Shown: positions 1-8,807, counted from the stretch's first letter. The stretch is DNA of 64,000 nucleotides from Streptomyces sp. YS415 (GCF_023544665.1 NZ_JAMJFL010000010.1:62001-126000), one strand, 5' to 3'. A program made the numbers and translations. The notes: generated from the sequence alone by a model not told the origin.

Positions 1-1047
1 GACGACGAGGCCGCGGACGGCGTCTCCGGCAACTTCGGCATGCTCGACCAGCAGGCCGCGCTGCGCTGGGTGCGCGCCAACATCGGCCGCTTCGGCGGCG
101 ACCCGGGTCGCGTGACCATCGCGGGCGAGTCGGCGGGCGGCCGCTCGGTCTGCACCCAGCTGGCCTCGCCCACCGCGAAGGGCCTGTTCCGGGCGGCCGT
201 CATCCAGAGCGGCGCCTACGACGACTGCGCCGCACGCACCCGGGAGACGGCGGTGGAACAGGGCGCCGCCTTCGCCGAGAAGCTCGGCTGCGCGACGGTG
301 GCGTGCCTGCGCGGCAAGTCGTCCGCCGAGATCCTGGCCGCGCAGGGCGGCTTCGACTGGGGACCGGTGACCGGCGGCGCCTTCCTGCCCGTCCAGCCCG
401 CCGAGGCCTTCGCCTCCGGAGCGGCGGCCGGGGTGCCGGTGATGAACGGCGCCAACCTGGACGAGGGGCGGCTGTTCGCCTTCGGCCGGTTCGACGCGAC
501 GGGCGCTCCGCTCACGGCCGGGCGGTACCCGGCGGTGATGCGGGCCGCCTTCGGCGAGGAGGTGCTCGCCCGCTACCCCCTGACCGCCCACCCCTCCCCG
601 ACCATCGCCTTCGGCACCGCCCTCGGCGACCGGATGTTCGCCTGCTCCGCGCTCCGGCTCGACGCCACACTGGCCGGCCGCGGTCCGGTGTACCCGTACG
701 AGTTCGCCGACCGCACCTCCCCGCCCTTCGCCTCGCTGCGCGACCTCGGCACCGGCTTCGACTTCGGCGCCACGCACGTCAACGAGGTGCAGTACCTCTT
801 CAAGCACTTCGGCCTGCAGAGCCCGCTGAACGCCGAGCAGCGGGCGCTGGCCCGGCAGATGGTCCAGTACTGGGGCTCCTTCGTCCGCACCGGAGTGCCC
901 CGCGCCGCCGGGCAGCCCGCCATGCCGGAGGGCGGGCCGGAGCGGGTGCTCTCGCTGCGGACGGCGTCCGCGGGCGGCAACGCTCCCAGCGCGTCCGTGC
1001 ACCGGGACCACCAGTGCGACCTGTGGGACGCGGAGGCGTCGCGCTGA
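1..1047 (+). CDS. Type B carboxylesterase, 5'-truncated by window edge
   Basis: The frame is open from base 1, so the N-terminus lies outside the window; about 348 codons remain. The nucleophile elbow GESAGG is complete, with its serine codon at about 130. Further on are GANLDEG, which matches the acid-residue region of the family, and GATHVNEVQYLF, which carries the likely catalytic histidine. The family hydrolyses carboxylic esters and streptomycete members are often secreted, but the signal-peptide region is not visible. The natural substrate cannot be told. A strong hairpin follows the stop. Confidence 0.9.
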   Translation, partial: DDEAADGVSGNFGMLDQQAALRWVRANIGRFGGDPGRVTIAGESAGGRSVCTQLASPTAKGLFRAAVIQSGAYDDCAARTRETAVEQGAAFAEKLGCATVACLRGKSSAEILAAQGGFDWGPVTGGAFLPVQPAEAFASGAAAGVPVMNGANLDEGRLFAFGRFDATGAPLTAGRYPAVMRAAFGEEVLARYPLTAHPSPTIAFGTALGDRMFACSALRLDATLAGRGPVYPYEFADRTSPPFASLRDLGTGFDFGATHVNEVQYLFKHFGLQSPLNAEQRALARQMVQYWGSFVRTGVPRAAGQPAMPEGGPERVLSLRTASAGGNAPSASVHRDHQCDLWDAEASR

Positions 1048-1060
1048 GCAGGTAGGCTTC

Positions 1061-1094
1061 CCCGGCGCCCGCTCGCCCACGAGCGGGCGCCGGG
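1061..1094. terminator. Perfect 15-bp hairpin after carboxylesterase
   Basis: Arms at 1061-1075 and 1080-1094 are perfectly complementary around a 4-nt CCCA loop. It starts 13 bp after the esterase stop and ends 30 bp before the next start. There is no U-tract, as is common in high-GC actinomycetes. Confidence 0.75.
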
Positions 1095-1124
1095 AACACG
1101 CCCAGCACAGGAGAGGAAGCGGCG

Positions 1125-1769
1125 TTGCACGTCCAGGAATGGCTCGAAACGGTGCCCCCGCTGGCCATCTATCTGCTGGTGGGCCTGGTCATCGGCCTGG
1201 AGAGCCTGGGCATCCCGCTGCCCGGCGAGATCATCCTGGTCTCCTCGGCGCTGCTCGCCTCGCAGCACGGTGAGATCGACCCCGTGATCCTCGGCGCCTG
1301 CGCCACCGCGGGCGCCATCATCGGTGACTCCATCGGCTACGCCATCGGCCGCAAGGGCGGCCGTCCCCTGCTGGCCTGGCTGGGCGGGAAGTTCCCCAGG
1401 CACTTCAGCGAGGGGCACATCGCGACCGCCGAGCGCTCCTTCCAGAAGTGGGGCATGTGGGCGGTCTTCTTCGGCCGCTTCGTCGCCCTCCTGCGCATCT
1501 TCGCGGGGCCCCTGGCGGGCGTCCTGCACATGCCGTACTGGAAGTTCCTCACGGCCAACGTCCTCGGCGGCATCCTCTGGGCGGGCGGCACGACGGCGGT
1601 CATCTACTACGTGGGCGTGGTCGCCGAGTCCTGGCTGAAGCGGTTCTCGTGGCTGGGCCTGGTGGCGGCGGTGCTGATCGGCCTGACGTCGTTCCTGATC
1701 CTGAAGCGCAAGGCGAAGCAGGCACCGGCTGCGCCGGCGGAGCCGGAGCTGGTGAGCGCCGGGGAGTAG
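1125..1769 (+). CDS. DedA family (SNARE-associated/VTT) membrane protein
   Basis: 214 residues with four to five hydrophobic segments. Family features are visible: GLESLGIPLPGE near the N-terminus, the GDSIGYAIGRKGG loop, and FFGRFVALLRIFAGPLAG with the membrane-embedded arginines. DedA proteins sit in the cytoplasmic membrane and are linked to envelope homeostasis and recycling of undecaprenyl phosphate or other lipids. The start is TTG, preceded by a good ribosome site (GAGAGGAAG). The C-terminus is basic and then Ala/Pro-rich. The gene is monocistronic between two hairpins. Confidence 0.92.
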   Translation: MHVQEWLETVPPLAIYLLVGLVIGLESLGIPLPGEIILVSSALLASQHGEIDPVILGACATAGAIIGDSIGYAIGRKGGRPLLAWLGGKFPRHFSEGHIATAERSFQKWGMWAVFFGRFVALLRIFAGPLAGVLHMPYWKFLTANVLGGILWAGGTTAVIYYVGVVAESWLKRFSWLGLVAAVLIGLTSFLILKRKAKQAPAAPAEPELVSAGE

Positions 1770-1778
1770 AGCTCCCTC

Positions 1779-1808
1779 GGGGGCGCGGGGAACTGCGCGA
1801 GCGCCCCC
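1779..1808. terminator. Bidirectional hairpin carrying a Streptomyces interspersed repeat
   Basis: GGGGGCGC (1779-1786) pairs with GCGCCCCC (1801-1808). It lies between the convergent dedA-like and carbonic anhydrase-like genes. The loop contains the GGGGAACTGCGCGA core of a short repeat also found near 19804-19825. Confidence 0.6.
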
Positions 1809-1834
1809 GCGCCGCCGCAGACCGCGTACGACCT

Positions 1835-2350
1835 CTAGTGGCCGTGCTCTTCCCGGTGAGCCCCCGCCAACTGCGCATACATCGTCCCGTTGAGCGTGAG
1901 TCCCTGACGCTCCTCTTCCGTGAGCTCCCGCTTGACCTTCGCAGGCACTCCGGCCACCAGCGACCCGGGCGGCACGACCATCCCCTGCGGTACCAACGCC
2001 TGCGCGGCGACCAGGGAGCCCGCCCCGATGACCGCCCCGTTCAGCACGGTCGCCCCCATCCCGACGAGGCAGTCGTCCTCGACGGTCGCCCCGTGGACCA
2101 CGGCGTTGTGCCCGATGGAAACACGTTCCCCCACGGTCACCGGGAAGCCGGGGTCCGCGTGCAGGGTGCAGTTGTCCTGCACGTTGCTGCTCGCGCCGAC
2201 GGAGATCCGCTCGACGTCACCGCGCAGCACGGCGCCGTACCAGACGCTCGCTCCCGCCCGCAGCCTCACGTCGCCGATCACCGAGGCGGTGGGCGCCACG
2301 AAGACGTCCTCGTCCACCTTCGGCTCCCGGCCGCCGATTCCCTTGATCAT
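1835..2350 (-). CDS. Gamma-carbonic anhydrase-like hexapeptide-repeat protein
   Basis: A left-handed beta-helix protein of about 171 residues (YrdA/PaaY/CaiE-like). The zinc histidines of the gamma-CA family appear at LHADPG and IGHNAVVHGA, followed by hexapeptide turns (VEDDCLVGMGATVLNGAVIGAG). The family either hydrates CO2 or has an unproven role; many bacterial members show no activity. Two ATGs are adjacent; the second, at 2350, is preferred because it lies 5 nt from GGAGG whereas the first lies only 2 nt away. An upstream in-frame ATG at 2410 would add about 20 residues that look non-homologous. Confidence 0.9.
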   Translation of the reverse strand: MIKGIGGREPKVDEDVFVAPTASVIGDVRLRAGASVWYGAVLRGDVERISVGASSNVQDNCTLHADPGFPVTVGERVSIGHNAVVHGATVEDDCLVGMGATVLNGAVIGAGSLVAAQALVPQGMVVPPGSLVAGVPAKVKRELTEEERQGLTLNGTMYAQLAGAHREEHGH

Positions 2351-2457
2351 CATCGCCTCCCGCTCATGTGACTCAGGGCACCGTACGCCACCGGTTGGGG
2401 CGAAGATCACAGGCCCTCCGGCTCATCAGGGCGCCGGGCGCTCAGTACGGTGAGCCC

Positions 2458-3222
2458 GTGCCGAAGAGCAAGAACACGTTCTCATCCTGGAGTCGCCGAG
2501 CGGCGCAGCGGGCCGTCCACGCGGGCTGGGCCTGGGTGCAGCGCACCGGCTCGGTGACGGCCGAGCGGCCGGGGCGCTTCCACTTCGGCGCGATCGGCGA
2601 GGCCACCCGCCTGGCGTTCCCGCTGGGCACGGTCTTCGGCGAACCGTGGATCGAGCTGGGTTCCCACTGCATCGTGGGCGAGCAGGTCACGCTGACCGCG
2701 GGCCTGATGCCCGACCTCGACCTCGGCCCCGAACCGATCCTGCGGATCGGTGACGGTGTCGTCCTCGGCCGGGGCAGCCACGTCATCGCCGACACCACGG
2801 TCACCATCGGCAGCGACTGCTACTTCGGCCCCTACGTCTACGTCACGTCCACGAACCACTCCTACGACGACCCGCACGAGCCCATCGGCAAGCAGTGGCC
2901 GCGGATGGAGCCGGTGTCCATCGGGCCGGGCTGCTGGATCGGCACCGGCGCGGTGATCCTGCCGGGCGCGAGGATCGGCCGGAACGTGGTCGTGGCGGCC
3001 GGCGCCGTGGTCCGCGGCGCGGTCCCCGACCACGCGGTCGTGGCAGGGGCGCCTGCCCGGGTCGTACGCCGCTGGACCCCCGCCGACGGCTGGCAGCCCC
3101 CCTTGCGGACACCGGCACCGGTCCCGATACCGGACGGTGTGACCTCGGAACAACTGGCGGCCCTGGCGGATCTGGACGAGGAGACGGTGGCGCGGCTGGC
3201 GCAGCTTGACGCGGAGGGCTGA
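2458..3222 (+). CDS. Acyltransferase of the left-handed beta-helix (WbbJ/LbH) type
   Basis: About 254 residues. Hexapeptide repeats run through the centre (VVLGRGSHVIADTTVTIG, then WIGTGAVILPGARIGRNVVV), and the NHSYDD motif supplies the probable catalytic histidine of O-acetyltransferases of this class. The family transfers acetyl or other acyl groups to sugars or small molecules; the acceptor is unknown. Start chosen at GTG 2458 (VPKSKN); an earlier in-frame start at 2368 would overlap the promoter region of the divergent carbonic anhydrase-like gene. The C-terminal 50 residues are proline-rich and then acidic. Confidence 0.85.
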   Translation: MPKSKNTFSSWSRRAAQRAVHAGWAWVQRTGSVTAERPGRFHFGAIGEATRLAFPLGTVFGEPWIELGSHCIVGEQVTLTAGLMPDLDLGPEPILRIGDGVVLGRGSHVIADTTVTIGSDCYFGPYVYVTSTNHSYDDPHEPIGKQWPRMEPVSIGPGCWIGTGAVILPGARIGRNVVVAAGAVVRGAVPDHAVVAGAPARVVRRWTPADGWQPPLRTPAPVPIPDGVTSEQLAALADLDEETVARLAQLDAEG

Positions 3223-3357
3223 GCCCGCTCCCCGGCGCCTGGATCCCCTCGCGGGTCGCCTCGCAGTACAGTTCGGTGCACGGTCGGGTACACCCCACCG
3301 TAGTGCAATGAATTGAACCGTGTCATTTACCGTGATGGACCAAACGTTGGACGGAAC

Positions 3358-3930
3358 GTGTCGGACCTCGACCTGCTGACCCAGTCCCTGGCCCGCAACG
3401 TCAAGCACTGGCGTGCGGTACGCGGCTTCACCCTGGACGTGCTCGCCACCCGGGCCAACGTCAGCCGCGGGATGCTCATCCAGATCGAGCAGGCGCGCAC
3501 CAACCCCAGCCTCGGCACGGTCGTGAAGATCGGCGACGCGCTCGGCGTGAGCATCACCACGCTGCTGGAGTACGAGCAGGGCCCGCAGGTCCGTGTCGTC
3601 CCCGCCGACCAGGCCGTACGGCTGTGGCACACCGACACCGGCAGCTACAACCTCCTCCTCGCCGGCACCGAGGCCCCGGGCCCGCTGGAGCTGTGGGAGT
3701 GGCGGCTGACGGCGGGCGAGAGCAGTTCGTCCGACCCGCATCCCACGGGCACGGCGGAACTGATCCATGTCCTGGAGGGCGAGCTGACCCTCACCGTGGA
3801 CGGCGTGGAGTACCGCGTCCCGGCGGGCGCGACCGCATCCTTCGAGGCCAACACCCCGCACACGTACGGCAATACCGGCGAGGTGCCGATGCGGATGGTG
3901 ATGGCGGTCTCCGTCCCGCCCGTGAACTGA
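3358..3930 (+). CDS. XRE-family transcriptional regulator with C-terminal cupin
   Basis: 190 residues from the GTG at 3358. An N-terminal helix-turn-helix (RGFTLDVLATRANVSRGML) is followed by a cupin barrel (about 95-185) with SSSDPHPTGTAELIHVLEGE and the proline-rich closing strand ending near NTPHTYGN. Such SutR/PuuR-like regulators sense small ligands through the cupin and usually repress nearby transport or amino-acid genes. The start is set by SD-like GGACGG. An earlier TTG at 3313 would add 15 residues unlike the family. It is followed 29 bp later by the YbaK-type gene, so co-transcription is likely. Confidence 0.88.
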   Translation: MSDLDLLTQSLARNVKHWRAVRGFTLDVLATRANVSRGMLIQIEQARTNPSLGTVVKIGDALGVSITTLLEYEQGPQVRVVPADQAVRLWHTDTGSYNLLLAGTEAPGPLELWEWRLTAGESSSSDPHPTGTAELIHVLEGELTLTVDGVEYRVPAGATASFEANTPHTYGNTGEVPMRMVMAVSVPPVN

Positions 3931-3959
3931 GCGGCGCCGGCGCTTGCTACCGTGCGGCC

Positions 3960-4517
3960 ATGCGCGCACCCATCGGACACTTCGACCGGGCCCTCCCCGC
4001 CCCCGACTGCCTCGACGAACTGACCGCCCCGGTCGCCGACGCCGTACGCCACTGGAGCGGCAGCGTCCCCGCCGACCAGATCGTCTACGTCGACACCGAC
4101 CCGCAATGGGCCGACACCGCCGTGTTCGTCGAGCACTACGGCCGGGAGTTGCTCGAGCAGTCCGCCAACTGCGTCGTGGTGGCGGGCAAGCGCGGCGGCG
4201 AGACCTCACTCGCCGCCTGTGTCGTGCTCTCCACCGCCCGCGTCGACGTCAATGGCGCGGTCCGCCGTCAACTCGGCGCCCGCAAGGCCTCCTTCGCCGC
4301 CATGGACACCGCGACCGGCGAGACCGGCATGGAGTACGGCGGCATCACCCCGATCGGACTGCCCGCCGACTGGCCGGTGCTGGTGGACTCCGCCGTGGTC
4401 GACCTGCCGTACGTCCTCGTCGGCAGCGGACGCCGGCGCGGCAAGCTGCTGGTGCCGGGCAAGGCCTTCGCCGAGCTGCCCGGAGCCGTCGTGCTGGACG
4501 GGCTCGGGCTCGCCTGA
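3960..4517 (+). CDS. YbaK/EbsC-type aminoacyl-tRNA deacylase
   Basis: 185 residues containing a YbaK/prolyl-tRNA editing domain: SANCVVVAGKRGGETSLAACVV holds the conserved N-terminal beta strand and lysine region, and EYGGITPIGLPADWPVLVD holds the glycine-rich loop that shapes the active site. Family members hydrolyse mischarged aminoacyl-tRNAs such as Cys-tRNA(Pro) or Ala-tRNA(Pro) in trans. The long open frame upstream of 3960 is a shadow of the XRE gene; ATG 3960 begins MRAPIGHFDR. Convergent with the CDF exporter, with 2 bp between stops. Confidence 0.85.
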   Translation: MRAPIGHFDRALPAPDCLDELTAPVADAVRHWSGSVPADQIVYVDTDPQWADTAVFVEHYGRELLEQSANCVVVAGKRGGETSLAACVVLSTARVDVNGAVRRQLGARKASFAAMDTATGETGMEYGGITPIGLPADWPVLVDSAVVDLPYVLVGSGRRRGKLLVPGKAFAELPGAVVLDGLGLA

Positions 4518-4519
4518 GC

Positions 4520-5539
4520 TCAGGCCGCCGTGTGGTGGGCCAGCGGCAGATGCGGGTCCGCCTCGCCGGGCACGGGCGCCGGGTCCGCGTGGACCAGGGC
4601 CGCGGTGAGCCGGGGGACGGCGTGCAGCAGGGCGTGCTCGGCGTCGACCGCGATCGCGTGGGCCTGCCGTACCGTCGCCTCGCCGTCCACCACGACCGCG
4701 ACCTCCGCGCGCAGCCGGTGCCCGATCCAGCGCAGCCGCAGCTCGCCCACCCCGCGCACCCCCGGCACCTCCCGCAGCGCATGTTCGGCCCGGTCCACCA
4801 GGGCCGGGTCCACGGCGTCCAGCACCCGCCGGAACACTTCCCGCGCCGCGTCCCGCAGCACCAGCACGATCGCCGCGGTGATGGCCAGCCCCACGACGGG
4901 GTCGGCCAGGTGCCAGCCGAGCGCCGCCCCGCCCGCGCTCAGCAGCACCGCGAGCGAGGTGAATCCGTCGGTACGGGCGTGCAGGCCGTCCGCGACGAGT
5001 GCGGCCGAGCCGATCGCCCGGCCCACTCGGATCCGGTACCGCGCCACCCACTCATTGCCCGCGAACCCCACCAGCGCCGCCGCGGCCACCGCGGGCAGGT
5101 GCTGGACGGGACGGGGGTCCAGCAGCCGGTCGAACGCCGTCCACGCGGCGAACGCCGCCGACGCCGCGATGGTCAGCACGATCACCAGCCCCGCCAGATC
5201 CTCCGCGCGGCCGTAGCCGTAGGTGAGGCGCCGGGTCGCCGCGCGGCGGCCCAGCACGAAGGCGATGCCGAGGGGGACGGCGGTCAGCGCGTCGGCGGTG
5301 TTGTGCGCGGTGTCGCCGAGCAGGGCCACCGAGCCGGACATCGCCACGACGACCGCCTGGACGAGTGCCGTCGTGCCCAGCACCGCCAGTGACACCCACA
5401 GCGCGCGCATGCCGCGGGCCGAGGACTCCAGGGCGTTGTCCAGCTTGTCGGCCGTGTCGTGGGAGTGCGGCTTGAGGAGGTGGGCGAGGCGGTGGCGGCG
5501 CGTGTGGTGATGAGGGTGGTCGTGGTGCGGGTGGCTCAC
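4520..5539 (-). CDS. Cation diffusion facilitator (CDF) metal exporter, probably zinc
   Basis: 339 residues, inner-membrane proton/metal antiporter. The His-rich N-terminus (SHPHHDHPHHHTRRH) is typical of zinc carriers. Six TM segments span about residues 45-220. HxxxD appears in both TM2 (HNTAD) and TM5 (HARTD), the pattern associated with zinc selectivity. The C-terminal cytoplasmic domain (VRQAHAIAVDAEHAL) dimerises. GTG 5539 is preferred over the upstream start at 5623 because AAGGAGG lies 4 nt away. Divergent from an ArsR-family repressor gene, which suggests metal-induced export. Confidence 0.93.
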   Translation of the reverse strand: MSHPHHDHPHHHTRRHRLAHLLKPHSHDTADKLDNALESSARGMRALWVSLAVLGTTALVQAVVVAMSGSVALLGDTAHNTADALTAVPLGIAFVLGRRAATRRLTYGYGRAEDLAGLVIVLTIAASAAFAAWTAFDRLLDPRPVQHLPAVAAAALVGFAGNEWVARYRIRVGRAIGSAALVADGLHARTDGFTSLAVLLSAGGAALGWHLADPVVGLAITAAIVLVLRDAAREVFRRVLDAVDPALVDRAEHALREVPGVRGVGELRLRWIGHRLRAEVAVVVDGEATVRQAHAIAVDAEHALLHAVPRLTAALVHADPAPVPGEADPHLPLAHHTAA

Positions 5540-5592
5540 GGGGCCTCCTTCCGGTGTCGGCGGTGGACTTACCCGGTCCACGACGCCATTAT

Positions 5593-5608
5593 GTGCGTAT
5601 GAGCGCAC
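5593..5608. promoter_or_regulatory. Candidate ArsR-family operator
   Basis: Inverted repeat GTGCG-N6-CGCAC overlaps the ArsR start codon at 5599 and lies 54 bp upstream of the CDF start. The position suits repression of both divergent genes. Inferred from symmetry and position only. Confidence 0.45.
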
Positions 5609-5958
5609 GCATGCACCTGTCACCTGCGCACGATGCGCACCCGCGCACCCCGGGCGAGGAGCAGTTCGCCCTCGCCGCCGAACTCCTCGCCCTCCTCGGC
5701 GACCGCACCCGGCTGGCCCTGCTGCACGCGCTGACCGGGGAAGAGGCCGACGTCAGCACGCTCACGCAGGCATGCGGAGCGGCCCGGCCCGCCGTCAGCC
5801 AGCATCTGGCGCGGCTGCGTCTCGCCGGGCTGGTGAACACGCGCAAGGAGGGCCGCCGGGTGATCTACTCCCTGCACGACGGCCATCTGCGCCGGCTGGT
5901 GGAGGAGGCGCTGAAGGTGGCGGACCACCGGATCGGCGACCGGCCCCCGCACGACTGA
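5599..5958 (+). CDS. ArsR/SmtB-family metal-sensing repressor
   Basis: 119 residues. Winged HTH with TQACGAARPAVSQHLARLRL as recognition helix and KEGRRVIYSL as wing. The C-terminal helix reads DGHLRRLVEEALKVADH, which matches the alpha-5 zinc site (D, H and a further H at +14 retained; the middle ligand at +11 is Val). The N-terminus also has spaced histidines (MHLSPAHDAHP). Such proteins leave DNA on metal binding and derepress efflux. Start taken as ATG 5599; ATG 5611 (MHLSPA) is an alternative. Likely controls the divergent CDF gene. Confidence 0.88.
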   Translation: MSARMHLSPAHDAHPRTPGEEQFALAAELLALLGDRTRLALLHALTGEEADVSTLTQACGAARPAVSQHLARLRLAGLVNTRKEGRRVIYSLHDGHLRRLVEEALKVADHRIGDRPPHD

Positions 5959-5959
5959 G

Positions 5960-7183
5960 CTAGCGGTGCGCGGTCATGCCCAAGTACTGCTCGGCGAAGG
6001 CGAGTCCCGCGGACGGGGAACCGAGCAGCCGGCGCAGCCGGGCCAGCGTGGTGCCCGCGCGATGCGGGTCGCCGGAGGAGACGCCGTGGTACATCTCCGA
6101 CAGCCACTGCGAGAACTCCTGGTAGTCCCAGACCCGGCTCAGACAGGCCGCCGAGTAGCCGTCCAGGCCGCTCCGGTCGCCCTTGGCGAGCCGGCCGACC
6201 AGGGCGTCGCCGAGCAGGAAGGCGTCGTGCAGGGCGAGGTTCATGCCCTTGGCCGCGATCGGCGCGGTGAGATGGGCCGCGTCCCCGGCCAGGAACAGGC
6301 GACCGTACGTCATCGGCTCCACGACGTAACTGTGCATGTCCAGCACGCGCTTCTCGATCAGCCGCCCCTCGGTCAGCCGGGGTGCGCCGGCCGCGCCGAG
6401 CCGCTGCCGGAGCTCGGACCAGACCCTTGCGTGGGACCAGTTCTCCGGGTCGTCGCCGGGCGGGCACTGCAGGTAGTAGCGGGTGACCTCGGGGCTGCGG
6501 GCCATGTGCCCGGCGAACCCGCGCGGATGCATCCCGAACACCACGCAGTCGTTGGACGGCGGCGCCTCGGCGAGCAGCGCCAGCCAGCCGATGCCGTAGT
6601 CGTGGCGCGAGACCCGGGCGCTGCCGGGCGGCAGCGCGTCGCGGCTCACCCCGCGCGCCCCGTCGCAGCCCGCCACGAAGTCGCAGTGCACCGTGTGCCG
6701 TCGGCCCGACCCGGGGTCCGTGTACGACACCGAGGGGCGGTCCGAGTCCAGGTCGTGCAGCTCCACGTCCCGCAGGCCGAAGCGGATCGCGCCGCCCCGC
6801 ACGTCCGCGTACTCCCGCACCAGGTCCGTCACCAGCAACGGCTGCGGATAGACGTAGTGGTGATACCCCGTCAGCTCGGCGTACCCGAACCGGTGGCGCC
6901 GCCCGGCGAACCTGAACTCGCACTCGGTGTGCACCTGGCCGCGGGCCAGCAGGTTCGCCGCGAGGCCGCGCCGGTCGAGCCCGCGTACGGCCCATTCCTC
7001 CAGGACGCCGGCCCGCGGCCGCCGCTCGATGAACTCACGGCTCTCGGTCTCCAGGACCAGACAGTCCACGTCGGCGGCGCGCAGGATGTTGCCGATGGTG
7101 AGACCGGCCGGTCCCGCGCCGACGATGACGACCGGAAAGCGTTGCGCGGCACCGGAGTTGGAGTGGTGGGGCAGGGAAGTCAC
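5960..7183 (-). CDS. pobA: FAD-dependent aromatic hydroxylase, 4-hydroxybenzoate 3-monooxygenase type
   Basis: 407 residues. The FAD-binding Rossmann motif GAGPAGLTIG is near residue 20, the GCDGARG motif near the middle, and GDAAHLTAPIAAKGMNLALHD binds FAD ribityl/pyrophosphate. PobA converts 4-hydroxybenzoate to protocatechuate with NADPH and O2. Length and motifs match this class well, although no pca genes lie nearby. GTG 7183 begins VTSLPHHSNSG. The large reading frame that continues upstream to 8347 is a shadow extension into the next gene. Probably co-transcribed with the FGE gene 25 bp upstream. Confidence 0.88.
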   Translation of the reverse strand: MTSLPHHSNSGAAQRFPVVIVGAGPAGLTIGNILRAADVDCLVLETESREFIERRPRAGVLEEWAVRGLDRRGLAANLLARGQVHTECEFRFAGRRHRFGYAELTGYHHYVYPQPLLVTDLVREYADVRGGAIRFGLRDVELHDLDSDRPSVSYTDPGSGRRHTVHCDFVAGCDGARGVSRDALPPGSARVSRHDYGIGWLALLAEAPPSNDCVVFGMHPRGFAGHMARSPEVTRYYLQCPPGDDPENWSHARVWSELRQRLGAAGAPRLTEGRLIEKRVLDMHSYVVEPMTYGRLFLAGDAAHLTAPIAAKGMNLALHDAFLLGDALVGRLAKGDRSGLDGYSAACLSRVWDYQEFSQWLSEMYHGVSSGDPHRAGTTLARLRRLLGSPSAGLAFAEQYLGMTAHR

Positions 7184-7208
7184 CCGAGCATTATGTGGGG
7201 GCCCGGCC

Positions 7209-8167
7209 TCAGGCGTCCGCCGCGCAGCGGAAACCCGCGTGGCCGCTGGAGCTGTCCGGGGTGGTGGCGCTGCGGGCGGCCACGCGGTAGCGGTTGCAGT
7301 AGGAGGCGTGGCACAGGTAGGAGCCGCCGCGGATGACCTTGGCGGTGCCCTCGGCCGGGCCGGCCGGGTCGACCGCCCCGCGCTGCTCCGTGGACCACCA
7401 GTCCGCGCACCACTCCCACACGTTGCCCGACGTGTTGTACAGGCCGTGGCCGTTGGGCTCGAAGGCATCCACCGGAGCCGTGCCCGCACAGCCGTCGGCG
7501 GCGGTGTCGTCGGTGGGGAAGGTGCCACGCCAGATGTTGCAGCGGGGAGCGCCGTCCGGGTCCAGGTCGTCGCCCCAGGGGTAGCGCCGCTGGATGAGGC
7601 CGCCGCGAGCCGCGTACTCCCACTCGGCCTCGGTGGGCAGCCGTTTGCCCGCCCAGGCCGCGTAGGCGGTGGCGTCGTACCAGGACACATGGACCACCGG
7701 ATGGTCGCCACGCCCGGCGAGATCGCTGCCCGGCCCCTCCGGCCGGTCCCAGGCCGCCCCCGTGACGGCGCACCACCAGGGCGTCCCCCGGGCCGCGGGG
7801 CGCCCCGGCGCAGCGCGCCGGGCAGGAACCCGGCGAAGACGTACGACCAGTCCAGGCGCTCGGCGTCGGTGAGGTGGCCGGTGTCGGCGGCGAAGGCCGC
7901 GAAGTCGTCGTTCGTCACCGCCCAGGCGTCGATACGGAAGGGCCGCAGCCGCACGGTCCGGACCGGGCCCTCGGCGTCGTCCGGGAAGCCTTCCGCGTCG
8001 TCGGTGCCCATAGGGAACGCGCCGCCGGGGAGCGGGACCATGCGGTCGGTGGAGGCGGAGGCCGGGCCGTCGGCGAAGGCTTGCGGGGACGGCCCGACCC
8101 GCCCGGACCCGGACCCGGCCCCGGACGGCGGCATGCAGCAGGGGGCGGGGGAGAGCGGCTCGGGCAT
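7209..8167 (-). pseudogene. Formylglycine-generating enzyme (FGE/SUMF1), split by an apparent frameshift
   Basis: FGE oxidises a cysteine of type I sulfatases to formylglycine. The N-terminal part (ATG 8167: [15 protein letters not shown] to [15 protein letters not shown]) and the C-terminal part ([18 protein letters not shown] to the stop) lie in different frames. They join near 7785-7805 if one missing base is restored in a G/C run. The C-terminal part keeps [26 protein letters not shown], and SYLCHASYC with the catalytic cysteine pair (codons at 7311-7313 and 7296-7298). Everything except the frame is intact, so this is either a recent mutation or a base-call error. No sulfatase lies in the window. 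The start has a GAGGAAA ribosome site. Confidence 0.82.
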
Positions 8168-8235
8168 GGCGGTTTCCTCGTGGACGGACGAGCGTCGGGC
8201 GGGCGCGGACCCAGTCTCCGCCCCGCTCCGGTGCG

Positions 8236-8643
8236 TCACCGCAGGAGGGGGATCTCGATGGCCGGGCAGCGGTCCATGACCATCTCCAGGCCGGCCGCGC
8301 GGGTGCGGTCGTAGGCGGCCTCGTCGATGACGTCGAGCTGGAACCACACCGCCCTGGCTCCCTTGGCCACGGCGTCGTCGGCCACCGGTCCCGCCAGCTC
8401 GCTGTTGACGAACACTTCGACGACCTCCACGTCGAAGGGGATGTCCGCGAGGGAGGCGTAACCCTGCTCGCCGTGCACCGTCTCCGCCTTGGGGTGGACC
8501 GGCACCACACGCTTGCCATAACGCTGGAGCACCTGCGCGACGCCGTACGCCGCACGCCGCTGGTTCGACGACAGACCCACCACGGCCCAGGTGTCGCCGA
8601 GCTCGGTGAGGATCTTGCGGATCGTCGCTTCGTCGCCGTACAA
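8236..8643 (-). CDS. CoA-binding domain protein (YccU-like)
   Basis: 135 residues forming a single CoA_binding Rossmann domain: [21 protein letters not shown] is the nucleotide loop, followed by [11 protein letters not shown] and [24 protein letters not shown]. Family members resemble the alpha subunit of succinyl-CoA synthetase and have no fixed function. TTG 8643 (start [11 protein letters not shown]) is chosen because GGAGG lies 5 nt upstream. It may form a minus-strand operon with FGE (68 bp) and pobA. Confidence 0.85.
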   Translation of the reverse strand: MYGDEATIRKILTELGDTWAVVGLSSNQRRAAYGVAQVLQRYGKRVVPVHPKAETVHGEQGYASLADIPFDVEVVEVFVNSELAGPVADDAVAKGARAVWFQLDVIDEAAYDRTRAAGLEMVMDRCPAIEIPLLR

Positions 8644-8807
8644 CGGGGCCTCCTCGACCTCATGACACGCCTGTTGTCCGCACAACGGGCAAGGAGGCGG
8701 GGAGATTCCCGGGCCCAGGTGCGGTTTCCCGGGAGGACGCGCCGCTTCCTGTCCGGAAAACCGCGCCGCGTGCTGCGCCCGGGCGCGCGCCCGCCTAGGC
8801 TCGGGGA

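Noticed and set aside
5960..8347. A 795-codon frame joining an N-terminal FGE half to PobA
   Set aside because: The middle part is low-complexity Arg/Pro/Thr sequence typical of a shifted frame. Two genes fit better: PobA from GTG 7183 and FGE with a frameshift.
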